Source of the DNA: Taenia hydatigena
Taxonomy: Eukaryota; Platyhelminthes; Cestoda; Cyclophyllidea; Taeniidae
DNA: 64,000 nt
Direction of reading: 5' to 3'
Assembly (NCBI GenBank): GCA_036345935.2
Contig: JADWOT020000007.1
Location: 6,984,074 to 7,048,073 of the forward strand
Below are positions 49,063-62,397 of the stretch, one piece after another. The notes beneath the pieces were generated by a model. That model was not told the origin of the DNA. It saw nothing but the letters and a program-made list of their open reading frames with translations, and searched no databases. The first letter of the stretch is position 1; each line of letters starts with the position of its first letter. Position numbers and translations under genes: made by a program.

Positions 49063-49745
49063 TGATTAGAGGCTAATGAACACATGCAGTAGACTTGCTA
49101 ATCATTAATGGGCACCAGTAGTGTAACAAACGCTCACTCAAGACCCGTGCAAATAAGTGGGCCACACAATAAGCAGATAGGTACAAAGTGGCTCTAACGA
49201 AGGTGCAGTTGGCCGTAAGTCACCAAAGCGTGATTTCTATCTGACCGGCAGTACCTGCTGCAGGTACTAAAGACTGCACTTGATGACGAGGAGGAATGCC
49301 TAATCAAACTATATAAAAGAAAAGTACAACATATAATGAAATGCGAACAGATGTGCCATGATTATGAGGACTTACAATTTGGGCGAGTTTCAGCCTCTGT
49401 ATGTCCAAGCCCTCAACTCACACTAACGACTGGTGCTTTCTGTCCACAATGTCATTAACGTGGGAACTACCGCGTCAGGCGGCAGTTAGCCGACTTTCAA
49501 CAATTTTACCAGCGAAGGCATTTGGCTGGTGCACTGCGCCACGCGTTCTCTCGTTTCCGTTTACAGTGGCCAAGTTCAATACTCTAGCTCTTGTATCACC
49601 TTAGCCAAGGGATTCCGAACCAAAACGCGTCTTCTTGCCTAGAGAAACAATCCCAATGGTGATCAATTTCGATGATAAACCTACCAATTAAATCAGCAGA
49701 TCGACGGCCAGTCTAAGGGTGGTGTGGGCTGCACATTGGCATCGC
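49063..49745 (+). pseudogene. Inverted duplication III, right arm; unknown gene remnant
   Basis: Plus-strand partner of 47207-46470. It begins GATTAGAGGCTAATGA and TAATGGGCACCA, shared with the other arm. The coding-like part is at 49440-49745: LPRQAAVSRLSTILPAKAF, FTVAKFNTLALVSP, a stop (49602-49604), then PRDSEPKRVFLPRETIPMV, INFDDKPT, another stop and RSTASLRVVWAAHWHRVPN. A short further frame gives LLQIILADVVEEAIQSIDG (49777-49836) but has no partner in the other arm. Two in-frame stops where the other arm differs indicate independent decay. Confidence 0.55.
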
Positions 49746-51594
49746 GTTCCCAACAGAACCGTTACTGCCTCAACCCATGCTTCTACAAATCATACTTGCT
49801 GATGTCGTAGAGGAGGCGATTCAGTCCATCGATGGAAAGGAGTGTGCACAAGCCCCAGTTTGAAAAATGACAAAATTGCACATGATAGGTTCTGCCGAAG
49901 TAAGTGGCAGAACAACTTGAATGACACAACTGGCACGATGTAAATGTGGGAAGACAGGAAAGGCGAATAACTGCGGTTTCTCTCATTAAGCATCCACATT
50001 GAAGACGGCAAGAACCAAACATGCATCAAAAGCACTCGCAAAATGATATATGTTCATGTCTAGGTGGATTGCAAACAGGAAGGTTCAATTTCAAATCCTG
50101 TTTCCTTCAATTACCACCGAAGCTTATCTGCTGCATCAGCAGAAACGGACACATTCACATTTGTCTTCAATTCAACACCATCACGAGTACCAAAGAGACC
50201 AATGTTTTCCTAGTTTCCCTGCAACTTCCAGAAGCTTAAGCTTCTTTATCCAAGGTCCTAACTTTAGCATGATCAGTAAGGAGCAGCATGTACCCACAGA
50301 CAATACACATACATCAAGCAATGACCTTCAAATTGACAGATCATTTTGTCCGTATAAGATTAAAATCGTTTAGCTCAAATTTTGCACGAATAACAAAACT
50401 GCAAAAATTTAAGCGTAAACACATCTGAAATGCTTTTAAACATGCTATTGCAAGCATATTTATAATCAATAATCAAAAATATGCGAAAGCAACTTGTAAG
50501 TGTCATTATACATGTTTGATTCAAAAGAGGAAAATGCTTCAATACGATATTTTCGTTTTAAGGTAACGTTTAAACGATCTTAAAATCGAACTGAGAAACA
50601 TAAGCCACTATTCGCCACTGCGATATCTCGAAACTCTCTTTTACACAAATGGCGCAATAGCCCTCATAAAAAATATTGGCATTTGGCATACCAAAAAGGA
50701 CCACGACATCTAGCTCAATCCACAGGCCAGCTTATCCATCCAGTGCAAAGCGGTCAACGAAGTGCGCGCAACCGAGACCGAGACATAACCGACATCTTGC
50801 GTCAGTAATCACAAGGTATTACTCATGAGCGAATGGTGCCGGTCAGATCCGCGACTATAAACGCTCTTTTCTCTCGCACTCCCATTGGATGTACCATGAC
50901 TAAACATTTATAGTTTTAAATTGTCCCTTATATGGAGACCACATATTAATGGCAGGATACTCATCGAAGATACAACTAATGAGGCGGCCCTCTTCATCCA
51001 ATTTGCTCTCCGGTTTATAAAGAACTCTGGCTCTCCTACTGTAACTCTCTACCCATCGCTGTTTACAACGCACCACCTCTTTTGGAGGACTCCATTCTTA
51101 CGTGCTCGTATGAATAACCAAGAATAATAGTGATGAACTAGACAAATTGTCTCCACCTGAGATTAAAGTTTACGCCGAGTTAACATCCTGCGTTACCTAT
51201 TTTGCCTCCTTTCGACTCGCCCCGATCGACACAAGTTGGGCACTTTGATACACTCCCTTTCTCAAATCGAGGTGTTCGCTTTGATCTAAAAGATAGAAAT
51301 AATGTAGAGAGTCACAGAAGCAAAAATGGGGTTAGATATGTGATTGTGAGTTATTTAGCGGGTGTTGGATTGTTGGTGATGTGTCGAGTTGAAACCAATT
51401 GGACATTAAACCACTTACCGAGGGAAAGCCTACTTCGTTAAGTATAAGGCCGCATATCCGGTCGTCTAAAAGGACAAGTTTGAAGAAGACAATCAGATGC
51501 ACTCAAGTATATCTACGCACACACGTTTCCCATTTAATAGGACTCTCTAAAAGAACAAAATAGGAAGTGGGCAATGGCACACAAACGCAACCTT
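49746..51594. other. Intergenic DNA, no gene recognised
   Basis: No supported gene. The plus frame at 50050-50373 (107 codons, His/Ser-rich) overlaps other frames and has no motif. Confidence 0.4.
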
Positions 51595-53920
51595 AGGACA
51601 GGCAGTAAAACAGAAGCCGATGCACATAGTGAACAGAGTGTGGGTAGTCTCAAGAGGGGTGGCGCATTCTTACTAGTCATTGTCGAGCGTTAGGCTGAGG
51701 CAATCTCTAAAAGGCGAAAAAAGGGGTTGGTAGTGAGATGGGAAGGTAAGAGTTCCGCCGGCCTGCAAATTGCAAAGTCGGAGCAGTATGCTCACAGTCG
51801 CTTTTGCGGGAGTAAGTGTTGGGGTAGGAGGTAGGACCAATGCTGGACAGTAAAAAAGATGGAAACGGAAAGTGTTTGGCAATCCAAGCTAAGCTATGCT
51901 GACACAAGTGTAAGTCCTCAGTAAATTGCGATTTAGTCACATTTAGTCTAGCCTGTGCTAACATGTCCTAAACTATGAATCTTGGCATTATTTGCTTATG
52001 TTATGATCAAAGGTGCTATTGGTGGGGGGTGAAGTGGACTTACTAGGAGGGCGCTAGCAGAGAATGAGGTGGAGGAGGAGGAGGCGGGGGCGACTCGAGG
52101 TTGAGTTTGAAGGAGGTGAATTTAAGAGATGCATAAAGGAGGCGGAGGAACATGTGATCCTCATGGTGCTAAAGTGGAAAGGGTGGGCTAAATGCGTGAA
52201 GAATACGCGGTGGACCATAGTGCAAGACGCAATACTTGAAAGTACATCTAGCGTAGTGGGAGACAGAGACACGCATAAAAGATGGAGCGCAGTAGGGTGT
52301 AAGAGAGAAGGGGTAAACAAGTGTGCCTCCACCCTTCCATTTCGAGAACTTCATCAGACCCAGTTCTTGCGCGCACAATATGATCCATAATATCTAAGAG
52401 GAAGAAAGGGAAGGCCTCAATTCACATGGCATGGAGTTGTGCCTAGTCAACTAGGCGGACCAAATAAGATGCTGTGATTGACTTGAGTGGTAACGCATGA
52501 AGGCTCCTCTGAAGATGAGGTAGCGTCAGCTTGCATCTTTTCCTATTTGTCCAAGCCTGCCATATTCTATCTCAGGTGACTTATCCACTCTGTGTTATTA
52601 CGGTAAAAACTAGTTTAATCTAGTTAGGCATAGTCTTGAGTACCGTGCTACAGCGCTTCCTCAATTAGACATGGATGTGAGGCAAGTTGGTACGTGTTCG
52701 CAATCATACGCTTGGACGAATCCTTGCCTCGCATCACGACAGCTACCAGCAGCACATATATTTTTCCCGTATGCGCAACGAAACATGCCTCATTGGCTGG
52801 AGGAGACGAAGGAGTGGCTGAGATAGAGGCGATGTGATGCAAACCTATGAGAATGAGAGGCGAGAGGTATGGGAATCAGAAAGGGGGCTGGGATTGGACA
52901 CTCTAGGATGGTGCAGCACTCACTCATCGAGCCATTTGGCTAGGCTAAATATGAAGAAATCAACTTGGTAGAGGGGATTTAAATTCCTTTTTTAAATAAC
53001 ACACTCAATAAGGCTAAATGCAGCTTTCCTTTTCTTTTTGGTTTACACTGGATATCAGATGCGATATTATCAGAATGACGCACGCAAATTTAGCAAAAGA
53101 GAAGGAAGGGAAGATGGCGTAAAGAAAGGAAGAGGGATTGGCAGCAAAACCTACCCCAAATTTCTACCATATTTGTCTGCTGCAATCCTTTGAGGTCCCG
53201 AGAACGTCGAGTTGGGGGATTGAGAATGACAAGCCGATGGAGGCGACGGAAGCAGCGGATAAAGGGAGACCGAAGGCAGGGAGGAACCGAAGTGGAAGGG
53301 AAGCACTGACAAAATAACACGCAGCGAAGCATGTCTGGAGGTTGGCTGTGTGCTTGACCTCTTTGAGCCTGACACGTGTAAATCGATCAGTTGCACGTGC
53401 CACGTGGTGGCTCCCAATGTCGACTAATGCGGGCTTTAGACACCATTCTTTGTTGATGGTTTTGCAAGAGCAGACATCACTCGTCTTTGCTTTCCACCTT
53501 AGGCGATTTTCTTGCATCATCGTGGATGCAAAGGAAAAGATACCGATGTTCCTTGGTATTCCTCTCTGATGCTGACCCTTGAGTCGGTAACCGTTTGGGG
53601 ATTCAGGTACCTCTCTACCCCACCGCGAGATGCCTACTTTAATCAAAATGAAGATAAACCGCGGTGCGCAGAGAAATTAGGCCAAGGGAAGCGGATAGAC
53701 GAACAATGATGGTTGGATGAGGATAGATTGAAGAGGCAACACCTTTAATTCAATCCAGCTTTCACGCGGCCTTTTGGTTGGTGTGCTCCTCAAGGTTAGC
53801 AGGAATGCCGTGTCAAATTGCACTGATGGAAATGGTATACGTGCGCAATCCAAAAGGCCGTCTTTAGCGGCAGCGTTGACGACTATCTCGCTGATTTTGC
53901 AAAAATAGGTCATCTGGACT
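51595..53920 (-). repeat. Inverted duplication I, right arm (decayed gene-bearing)
   Basis: Minus-strand partner of 33166-35640. The best-preserved coding-like piece is the frame 53646-53164, with GYRLKGQHQRGIPRNIGIF, NRLRWKAKTSDVCSC, EWCLKPALVDIGSHHVA and DRFTRVRLKEVKHTANLQTC. The preceding frame 54060-53677 gives DRLKRTNPQSFLLERGFQVA, SEIVVNAAAKDGLLDCARI and SPTK-like TPTKRPRESW. Because the left arm carries the same words between stops, this arm seems the less damaged of the two. The family is not recognised. Confidence 0.75.
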
Positions 53921-54060
53921 AACGCTGGCTTGGGTTCGACTGACGGATACCACCTTGCTACTTGGAAACCTCTCTCCAAAAGAAATGACTGTGGATTAGT
54001 ACGTTTTAATCTGTCAATCATTGCCATGCTCTGCCCTTCTAATGAAATCTTCCTCAACAT
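53677..54060 (-). CDS. Unidentified 127-codon frame, possible exon
   Basis: Longest coherent frame of inverted duplication I. Residues 1-50 (MLRKISLEGQSMAMIDRLKR, LERGFQVARWYPSVEPKPAL) extend beyond the duplicated block. From ISEIVVNAAAK onward the left arm has a recognisable but stop-interrupted counterpart. Conservation of protein words across two arms is the reason to take it as once coding. It has no signal peptide or membrane segment. It may be an exon of a decayed gene rather than a complete protein. Confidence 0.35.
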   Translation of the reverse strand: MLRKISLEGQSMAMIDRLKRTNPQSFLLERGFQVARWYPSVEPKPALVQMTYFCKISEIVVNAAAKDGLLDCARIPFPSVQFDTAFLLTLRSTPTKRPRESWIELKVLPLQSILIQPSLFVYPLPLA

Positions 54061-57000
54061 ACCATGACCCTAAATTGTCAGTGCTCTACCTTGCAATTTA
54101 GCCAGACTAATGCTAGATTTCCCTCGTGCACAAATCTATCATAATGTTGGATGATGTCCCTCTCAGCCATATTCATTTACAATATCAGCCGATTGTCTTC
54201 GAACTTAGCGATAGTTTACCCAGCGGACATGAGGCGATCATGGAAGGAGCGAACGTATGCATACAAACATTGGTTTTTAAAATGGCTTAGCTCTCATGCA
54301 CAATAAGGTAAACAAATTATAATTCTTTGTGCAACAAAAGATCGTCAATGATTTAAGGCACCCGCATGCTGATCTGCAATATCTTCCAATCCGGCGATGT
54401 GTTATCGGCTTATATATGCATGTGCATGATTTCGCCACCGATCTAACAAAAGTACTGGCTTCAAACGTAGACATAGCGTAACCGTTTAGATCCGAGCCTG
54501 TCTGGGGGAAGAAAATCAACGACTTACTCAGCGATATCTTTATGATCACGGCACGACTTGCGCAAGGATTACTCAGGATTTGATTTTGCGTTTTTTGCCT
54601 TTATAAATATGTGATGTGGGTGAGTGTATATGCTCCACATTTAGGGCAATAAGCAACCAAACCGCTCTGATCCTCATTCTAGAACTTTACGACGAAGGGG
54701 TTGAGCATCTAGACATGTGCGATTTCAAATCAAAGACTTTGCGCACGATTATTAATAAAACTTGCACTAATAGGACTAGCAGTATTTGACGAAAAAATTT
54801 TATGAGGTAAAACATTGTAGAACTTCATTGCTTTCTTCAATTTTAATGGCAACATTTACATGTTTTGTCAAAATTTGCCTTGCTGCAAACACAGCAACGG
54901 TCTGTTTTAGAAGTTCACCGATATCAAGTGTTATAAAGCTAAGGAAAAGGAAAACAAGTACCATTAATAGGCACGCGATGTGTGACATAGCAAGCTCCGT
55001 GGAGCAACCTTGCAACGAGTGCAAAGGATTTGTAGTCATATAAACATATGGAGTAATTTCTAAAGCCTCCTACCACAAGTCCTTGGACATGGACCCTTAT
55101 AGCATGAGCAAGTCCTAGCTCGGGCCCTCTGCTGCTACCGATCGTGCTGACTTATAAATCCTGCTAATTGTTTGAGCGCGTCTAGCACATATGGGCAGCA
55201 CCATGCACTCCAGTGCACACTTTGTAGAAATAAGTAAATGCACAATTTTATTAATTTTTAGAGAGTACTTAGAAGTTCGCCAGTAACATTGCGCAATACT
55301 ACTCGAGTGCGCTTTTCCTATTACCATGGACCCTTGCGAACACTAGCAATGTGTGAATGCATCCGATGAATTATAGGTGACCTGCAAAGGGAACAGTTAA
55401 TTTTCAAATAAATGTGCCCACTGATTAACAAAAAAGGGAAGGAACAAGAAGTGTGATCCCCGGTGATGCCTCAGACAGACTGCAACTTTAGGTGTGCACT
55501 ATGGAAGTTTCGTGTTTGAGTAAATGATTCCTCGTGCAGGTATGTGCTAGCCGACTGGGTGACGGAAGTGTGTTCTCACCACGGAACGTAGACCTGATGC
55601 CTGTTTTGCGAGACTGCACCATGAAAACAAGATGTATTTCGTCTTGGCAAAAAGTGACTTTTTGTATGCAAATAAAGTGTGGCCAACTTGTACTTGGTCT
55701 TTGCACAAACAAATTTACTAGTTGCAACCGCACACAACTGTCATGCGCGAATAGTCTACCAAATATCCATTGGCTCCTAAAAGGAAGTTGATTCGCAGTA
55801 CTGCTTGACTGGTGGAATTATTGCAAGCACTTTGTAGTAAATTAGTAGATGGCTGCTATTAGCGTTAAAATCATACGTTGATTTAATGTGGTATAGCCAA
55901 GCTTTTGGTCTACTCATCGTGACCGCTGCATTTTTATTCATGCGGTCGTTTTACTCAGGCTTGCACAAGGGATCTCTTGAAAGAACCAAAACTCTTGAAT
56001 TGACATGGATGCCAAAGAGCGAGTCTTTTAGGAGCGTGTGCGCATTCTCACAGATGCACGGTACTAATACCATCTAGTATAGATGTTCAGTTGTGAAAAC
56101 AAACACGCTGCGTCCTAGCAAGATGGAGTATGGAGTTGTATTCGCCAAAGTACCATTCTGAACATTTTATGCAAGGCCTTGTTACCAGGCAAATGGGGAT
56201 CTTTGTAAGCTCTGCATCACACAAATACATTCGGTATGCACTGATAGCACTTATTCCGTAAATATTAGAGAAGTGTGCTGGCTAGGTAACAAAAAAGTAG
56301 ACTAATATGGAACAAAACTAATCAAGATTTTACTCTCAACTGATTTTTTGATTGACAAAGTAGAAGAGCGATGCATTCACTTTAATTTTCAGATCTTATG
56401 AAATATAATCGCCTTCAGTTTTTACTCTTGCTCCCAAATGCAGTGCAAAAACCATCGGACCTACCTTGATTTTTAACCACTTTGAATGCCTACTTCCGTG
56501 TTGGTTAATATAATAACCGATACGTGACATAAATAACACCTAGCTTTCTATCCATCTATTTGCCTGGCAGCATTTCCAACGTGTTTTTCTGTTTTAAAGT
56601 GTTCCTTATTCATGAAAATACGTCCCCCTTTCTTCAAATACTGATGCCTCTGCGTTTTGCATCTAAAAATACTTCTATGCAAAGGCTGGAATTTCAAGCC
56701 GGCATTAGGATTTTATTAGCAAACAGAAAATGAGTTGATTAGCCCTGCTTTGTTCTCACTCATGAGCCTGGGCTAAAGGCCACCTAGATTGATACTTTAT
56801 CCCAAAGTTACGACTATGCAAACTGATAACTTGACAGAATCTATGAAATAACCTTATGCATTTGAGTAGAGCTCAGCCAAACGTGATGCAAACTGCACTT
56901 AAACACCAATTTTTGTTGAGTGTAATATCTGCTTAAAGCTAATAAACAAAAATGGATGAATCAAGGCTGATGTGACGCCCAAAGCTGGTGAGACTTGGTC

Positions 57001-60000
57001 ATTAATACCTATAGCTTGTGATGAAAGACAGTGCTAAATTCTAGCTATAGCAACTAATAGGCGATGGAGGGAGAAACCGAGGGCTGCCTATCAATCTATT
57101 AGCTTGCAGACAGAACGCTGTTTAAGTAGTAAAGGGCATTGATGCGCGTAAAGAAGAGCAGTGTCTTCGTCGTAGCTTGCACAGAAATAAGTAAGAGGTA
57201 GAAATCACTGCATAATATCTCGCGCAAGCGCTGCGCAGCCTAACAGGGATATTCGAGGAGCAACAGTGAGATGGTGGTAAAGCGGGGCCGAATCTTACTT
57301 ATCTTCTTAAACTGTACTAGCTCAAGTTCTTTGTGCAAGGATTGTGTGCACGATGCAAACGTATGCGCAAAATCTCTGACCACGATTATGCGAAATTCCA
57401 TCATCGCGTCCTCAACGGTATCTTCACTCAATGACAAGCATTGAAGGCTTTCACTTAAGTGCACTAAAGTCGACCTTCCATGTTAGGGACTGTAGCGATG
57501 CTGTTCTTGGTTATCAGATGCACTCAACCACCTGGCTTTCAATTTCTTGCAGTGCAATTCACGTCATCGAATCATAACACATTTGCCAAGTAAGGCAAAT
57601 ATATTACCCTTCACTCAGTCGCCAAATCGACATCTTGTCCCTACAAAGCAAATTAGATTGAGCGCCGTTCACATCAACTCAAATCCCAAATTTAAGAAAA
57701 GAATTTTGCAATTGCCCTAGTGTTTTTTGACTGTGGAAATCGCTGTCATTTTATTTTCCTAACCTTTCTCGAGAGAAATTCAATCAAGCCTTTATCTGTT
57801 CCTAACTCTTTAGCATCAGAGATTTTTCCAAAAGAAACTGAGATTCATGCAAAATCAAAATAAGCCGAAGGAACCGTAAGGAAATTGAGAATTGATTGCA
57901 GTCGTAAACTTGACTCAACGTATCTCTGCAATAGAACTTTAAGTTCTTACAGGTTCCATCAGCATTAGTTTCCTTTGCATGAGGATTCTTTAGGTTGTCA
58001 TAGCTATCCCAATTGTCACATATACGTGGTGACTATAGTTTCGCAAACGCTTCAGCCTAAAAATGCATTTTTAAAGGAACGTTAGATACCTCTTAGTTTT
58101 TATTAGTAGCACGTAATTCGATGAATTTAATGGGACGTATAAAAAGGCCTAGCATACGCCAATGTAGTTATGAGTTGTGGTAGTATGACATTTTACTAAG
58201 GCAAGCTTTGGTAATGATTGTAATACATGTTGCCATTAATCGCTATTCATGGTTGCGGAACGCAAAACTTTTCCTGTTAGGGTATAATTGTCGGCAAGCG
58301 GTTTCCGCTTTATTGCTGGGAGAGAACTCTGCACCTTACCCGGATGGCGTCCCTTCAATAAAGGTACTTGCGCGGCTAGGAGAGAACAGTGGTTGATCTA
58401 TTCATTCTTCGATGCTAAAGACGCTGTTTAAGGATGGATTGTGTAGGACCTATAAGTTAGCAGCATAGCAGGCTTTTGTTGAATTTGTAGACTACAATGA
58501 TTATGCATGGAAATTTTCTCGTCGATTATACCCCAAATTCATGTTGTACTTCCCATCGTTTTTAATCGACGATGACGGTTACCTAAATTGGAACTGACAG
58601 TGTACAAGAGGGCCTCTTGTCTGAAAACCACTGAAAAACAGAAAGAAACGCATCTGACTATCGAGTTTGCTATCGTATGCAAGTATCCAACTGCTCTTCG
58701 TCAAAGCCATCTGGTCGCCAAGCTGGACTCGATCATCTCTTCTGCTATGGGCTTATAGATGAATATAAGAAATCTATAGTATTACAGAACTGTGTCGGCG
58801 GTTGCCTGTGTCCTTGGTGATGCTTGGCAGCCTTGCCCACAAATAAACTAACTACTACAACATTTTCCGTTTTTGTTGAAATTGGTCTGCGGGACGGCTT
58901 ATTCACATTATCATGCATATGCGCTTTACTGCATTGACCGCAAAATCAGATTTTTGCATACATTCATACTAGCGCCCGCCTGAACGGCCAGCCTCTTTTT
59001 GTGATTTAGCTAGAAAAATACTTGACGATCCATGCTCATTATAAAGTTCCTTGCCATCAGGAGTAGTCAGACAGCTGGCTTTGCCAGCAGTCTAATTTTC
59101 TTCTTTTTCTATTGCATTCATGCTTCTGAACTTGGTTGTTATGTGACACAAATGTGGCATGCATTCATTTGCAGCCCATGATGACTAGGAATGCGCCATG
59201 TTGGATTCGTTAAAAGATTGGTTAGGTTTGAAATGTAACAGTTGATAGATAACGATGCCAGTTTTAGTTTTGGTGTAAGTTAGGCCAAATAAAACAAATG
59301 CTTTAAGGAAACTTGATGGATTTCCCTGTCTGGCAGGCACTATCTACAGACGGGTTGTGCTATGGTTCCGCGGCTGCTATCCTAGTGAAACTTTGTCAGA
59401 GCTCAAGCCTTGCACACTGACTTAGTCTTTATTTGACCACGGACCCGACTTTTGGCTGATCCCTTATTTCATTCCCTTCCGTCGTCTATTCTCCTTCATT
59501 AATGCTCATTGTGCATATAGCGCATCTGGTGGTGAAATGCATGATAGTGTAAGGAGCCCAGCTCGGGATGGGATAGCATAGGTGAGTGCTCTTAGAATTC
59601 ACACAAAATAAAACCTCAGCAGAGCAGAATCTTTGGCTAGTAGTTGGTAGCATTTGATCCATCTTGAAACAAAGCTGCGGTCAGTACTTTGGTAGTATTG
59701 CTACCGCAAGTGGTTCCAGTCAAGGACGGTCAAACAGACCAGGCTGCCGACTATACGCTTATAGATTTGTGTAAAATGTGATAAAGATGGCATTCATAGT
59801 AAGATCAATTGCTTCCGACTAAAGCAGAGCGCCTAGCCTAGCAGTGTTTTGTTACAATGCCGGCTACTTAAATCTTACTCCATCGTCATCCGCGCCGGCT
59901 TCATTACTAACATTTACGGCAATGATGTGACATCAATAATAACGTCATCTTGAGCTTATTGCAAGACCATGTCATCACTAAATCTGACAATATCGGATAT

Positions 60001-61085
60001 GAGCCACCAGGAAACCTCATTGAGTTAGCCATTCCATCTTGCGGAACTGTCTACTTAAGTAATGAATTGACTTGAGGATCTGGAATTCTAAAAATCATTG
60101 ACACAAACCTTTTCTCGGAAGTCACTTTAGCGACTGGCCTACGAAGGAGGAAAAAATGACTAAATGCCTTGAACAAGAGGTGTTGTTGGTTTTCGCCAGC
60201 ACCAAACGCAAGTGATTTGTTCCTATCCTATTGCTGCAGATTTTTTAAAAGAAGCAGTAGATGTTGACACAATGAGTCCTTGGAAGAAGAAAATTATACA
60301 TCCCTATGATGGGCTGACTCCCAATCGCGGCCGATGCAGAGCTTATGAATGAACGAAAGGCTTAGTTGGTCGCATTGTCAATTCAAAGCATTGAGTAAGT
60401 CAACATGGGGCCCCAATAAGGTACAAAGTTGTCGAAGCGCTGGTGTCAAATGCAACTTCTCCAAATCGCGCATGACCTTCGGAATTCATAGGGTACATGT
60501 GAAAAAAAGACGAGGATGATGATGAGGGATAAGGCGAGATGGGCATGGGTGGCGTCTGGAGCGTAGAAGCGGCGGTCACTAAAGTGGCTCTGTTAAAAGA
60601 CCAGGGAATTTCGGAACGGTAAAAGGCGAGAATATATCTAGATGCAGATGTGGATTTAAAATGTAGTTAAAGGGTTTACCTTAATTCTGAATGTAATGTG
60701 TTTAGCAAAGTGTTGATTGCTTGCAACCAAGGAGCGTGCCCAAATTCTCGAATACCATGCTTGAAGTCGAGGGGATATTTTGCCATTTGTCAGCAATATG
60801 ATGACCATGGCGTGTCATTTATGATTTCGGCCAAGACGTTTTGCTCTGATATATTATTCCAGGCTCAACCTGGTCCGTGACCTTAAGTATCTCTAGAACT
60901 GTGTGATATATTCCGTTCGAACTGTATTTCATGCCTTAATAATTAGGAATTTCCGGGATACGCTCGCCCTGAGGTGTTTAATTATGCTTTGCATATCCCC
61001 TTTGTTTGCAATGCTTGTTGCGAAACGCAAAAGTAATAGATGTTAGCATATTATAATAGAGCCATTTAATCCTATTTAAGCCTTA
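54061..61085. other. Long intergenic DNA, no gene recognised
   Basis: Seven kilobases without a supported gene. A minus frame at 55039-54800 and a plus frame at 55886-56077 each include one hydrophobic segment, and a minus frame at 57464-57240 is hydrophilic at first. None has a recognisable family pattern or convincing splice context. No tandem repeats seen. Confidence 0.45.
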
Positions 61086-61385
61086 ATGTCACCACATGGA
61101 AACAAAATAATTTACATAGGGCTGCTACCCAGAATCGATGCCCTACATGTGCAGCCCATGACGAGGTGAACTCTACGGATGTGTTGAATCTGGCCTCAAT
61201 GTGAGCCACCTTCGGGTGTTTTCAAAGCTAACACTCCACGCTACTTCACCAACCAATGATAGTACATGTGATTGAAATAATTGCATGCAATGGAAATCGC
61301 TCGTCTCTCAAGACAATTTTTGTCACCGGTGAATCACAGAAATGGTTGCTAAAATTGGCAGAGTAGTACGTAGTAGTGACTTTAT
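61086..61385 (+). repeat. Mucin-flank repeat, copy A
   Basis: Oldest of three copies. It shares CATAGGGCTGCTACCCAGAA, TCGATGCCCTACAT, GCCACCTTCGGGTGTTTTC, CTCAAGACAATTT and GTCACCGGTGAAT with copies B and C but has many substitutions. Same orientation as C, inverted to B. Confidence 0.9.
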
Positions 61386-61604
61386 TTGTAAATTGCATGT
61401 GAGCATAGGCGACACTATGTTTTGTTAAACTCAATCAGCGTATCACCCGTTCGCCATATTTGTTAAAGTTTAGCTGGTCTGAAATTGCAAAAAAAACGAT
61501 CATTCTCTCCTTGACTCAAAATGATTCAGCACGCAAGCACAACCTCGGCCCTTATAAAATCAACTCGATTTCCTCATCCCTCGTCCACGTGTTCTACGGC
61601 GCAC
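61386..61604. other. Spacer between repeat copies A and B
   Basis: Short spacer; part of plus frames 61460-61645 and 61521-61820, which run into copy B and are not supported as genes. Confidence 0.4.
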
Positions 61605-61669
61605 TCGGAAGTACTGTCCCATCTCGCACTACTCTGCCATTCTAAGCAGTCAGCTTCGCAATTTACAGT

Positions 61670-61921
61670 TGACAAATTGTCTCGAGAGCCAAAAGCCTTC
61701 CACTACGTGCAATTACTTCACTCACAAGCACTAACATTGATTAGTGCGATAGCGTATAATGTTAGCTTCGAAAACACCCGAAGGTGGCGCACACTGAGGT
61801 CAGATTCAACACGCCCGTAGAGTTTACCCTTCATCTATTGCAAATGTAGGGCATCGATTCTGGGTAGCAGCCCTATGTAGATTATTATGTCTCCATATGT
61901 TGACACCAAGTTTCACACAGG
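61670..61921 (-). repeat. Mucin-flank repeat, copy B (left inverted arm)
   Basis: The reverse complement matches 63441-63692 over 252 bp without indels and with, by eye, only about one mismatch (CTCGAGAC against CTCAAGAC). Outward of 61670 the match drops sharply to a diverged continuation (to about 61605). With copy C it encloses 1.5 kb holding the second mucin-like gene, so single-stranded DNA or RNA across it could fold into a long hairpin. Confidence 0.95.
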
Positions 61922-62390
61922 GTTGGACGGCTCCATTTTAGTTTTTAACACCTATTGTTTTGCGTTTTACAATGCGTATTGCAAGTCAGGGGGATAAGTA
62001 AAGCATCGTTCAACACCACGAAAGGAGATTGACGAAGCAAACGGTTCAAACACAAAATGCTGCACATTTCTCGAGGTACTTGGGGTCACAGACCAGGATG
62101 AGGCGCAAATAAGTTACAAAGCAAAATACTTCGTTCCGGTTGTTGGAACACGTAAGAAAAAGTGCTTTTATTTCCGCTTTTTGCAAAAGGATCTCGCCTT
62201 TATAACAATTTGGTTCCTCCAGATTTGTTATATTTGACGCGTAAAGTTTGATTTTGGGTATGGTCATATACGCCTTCACTTGTGAGCGAAAAAGAATACA
62301 ATGAATCGTAGAATATCAGAGACCTGCAAGGTGTCATGAATTTGTGTCATGCCATGGCTGCACAAACGACACCTACGCATTGGCTCAGAC
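61922..62390. other. 5' flank of second mucin-like gene
   Basis: No supported gene. The 77-codon minus frame (62279-62046) has no motif. Confidence 0.4.
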
Positions 62391-62397
62391 TATAAAA
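62391..62397 (+). promoter_or_regulatory. TATA box of second mucin-like gene
   Basis: TATAAAA 44 bp before the ATG at 62441, a normal distance for a start site near 62420 with a 20-bp leader. The following ATCAGAGGCC resembles ATAGAGGC after the TATA of the 22.8-kb gene. Confidence 0.55.
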
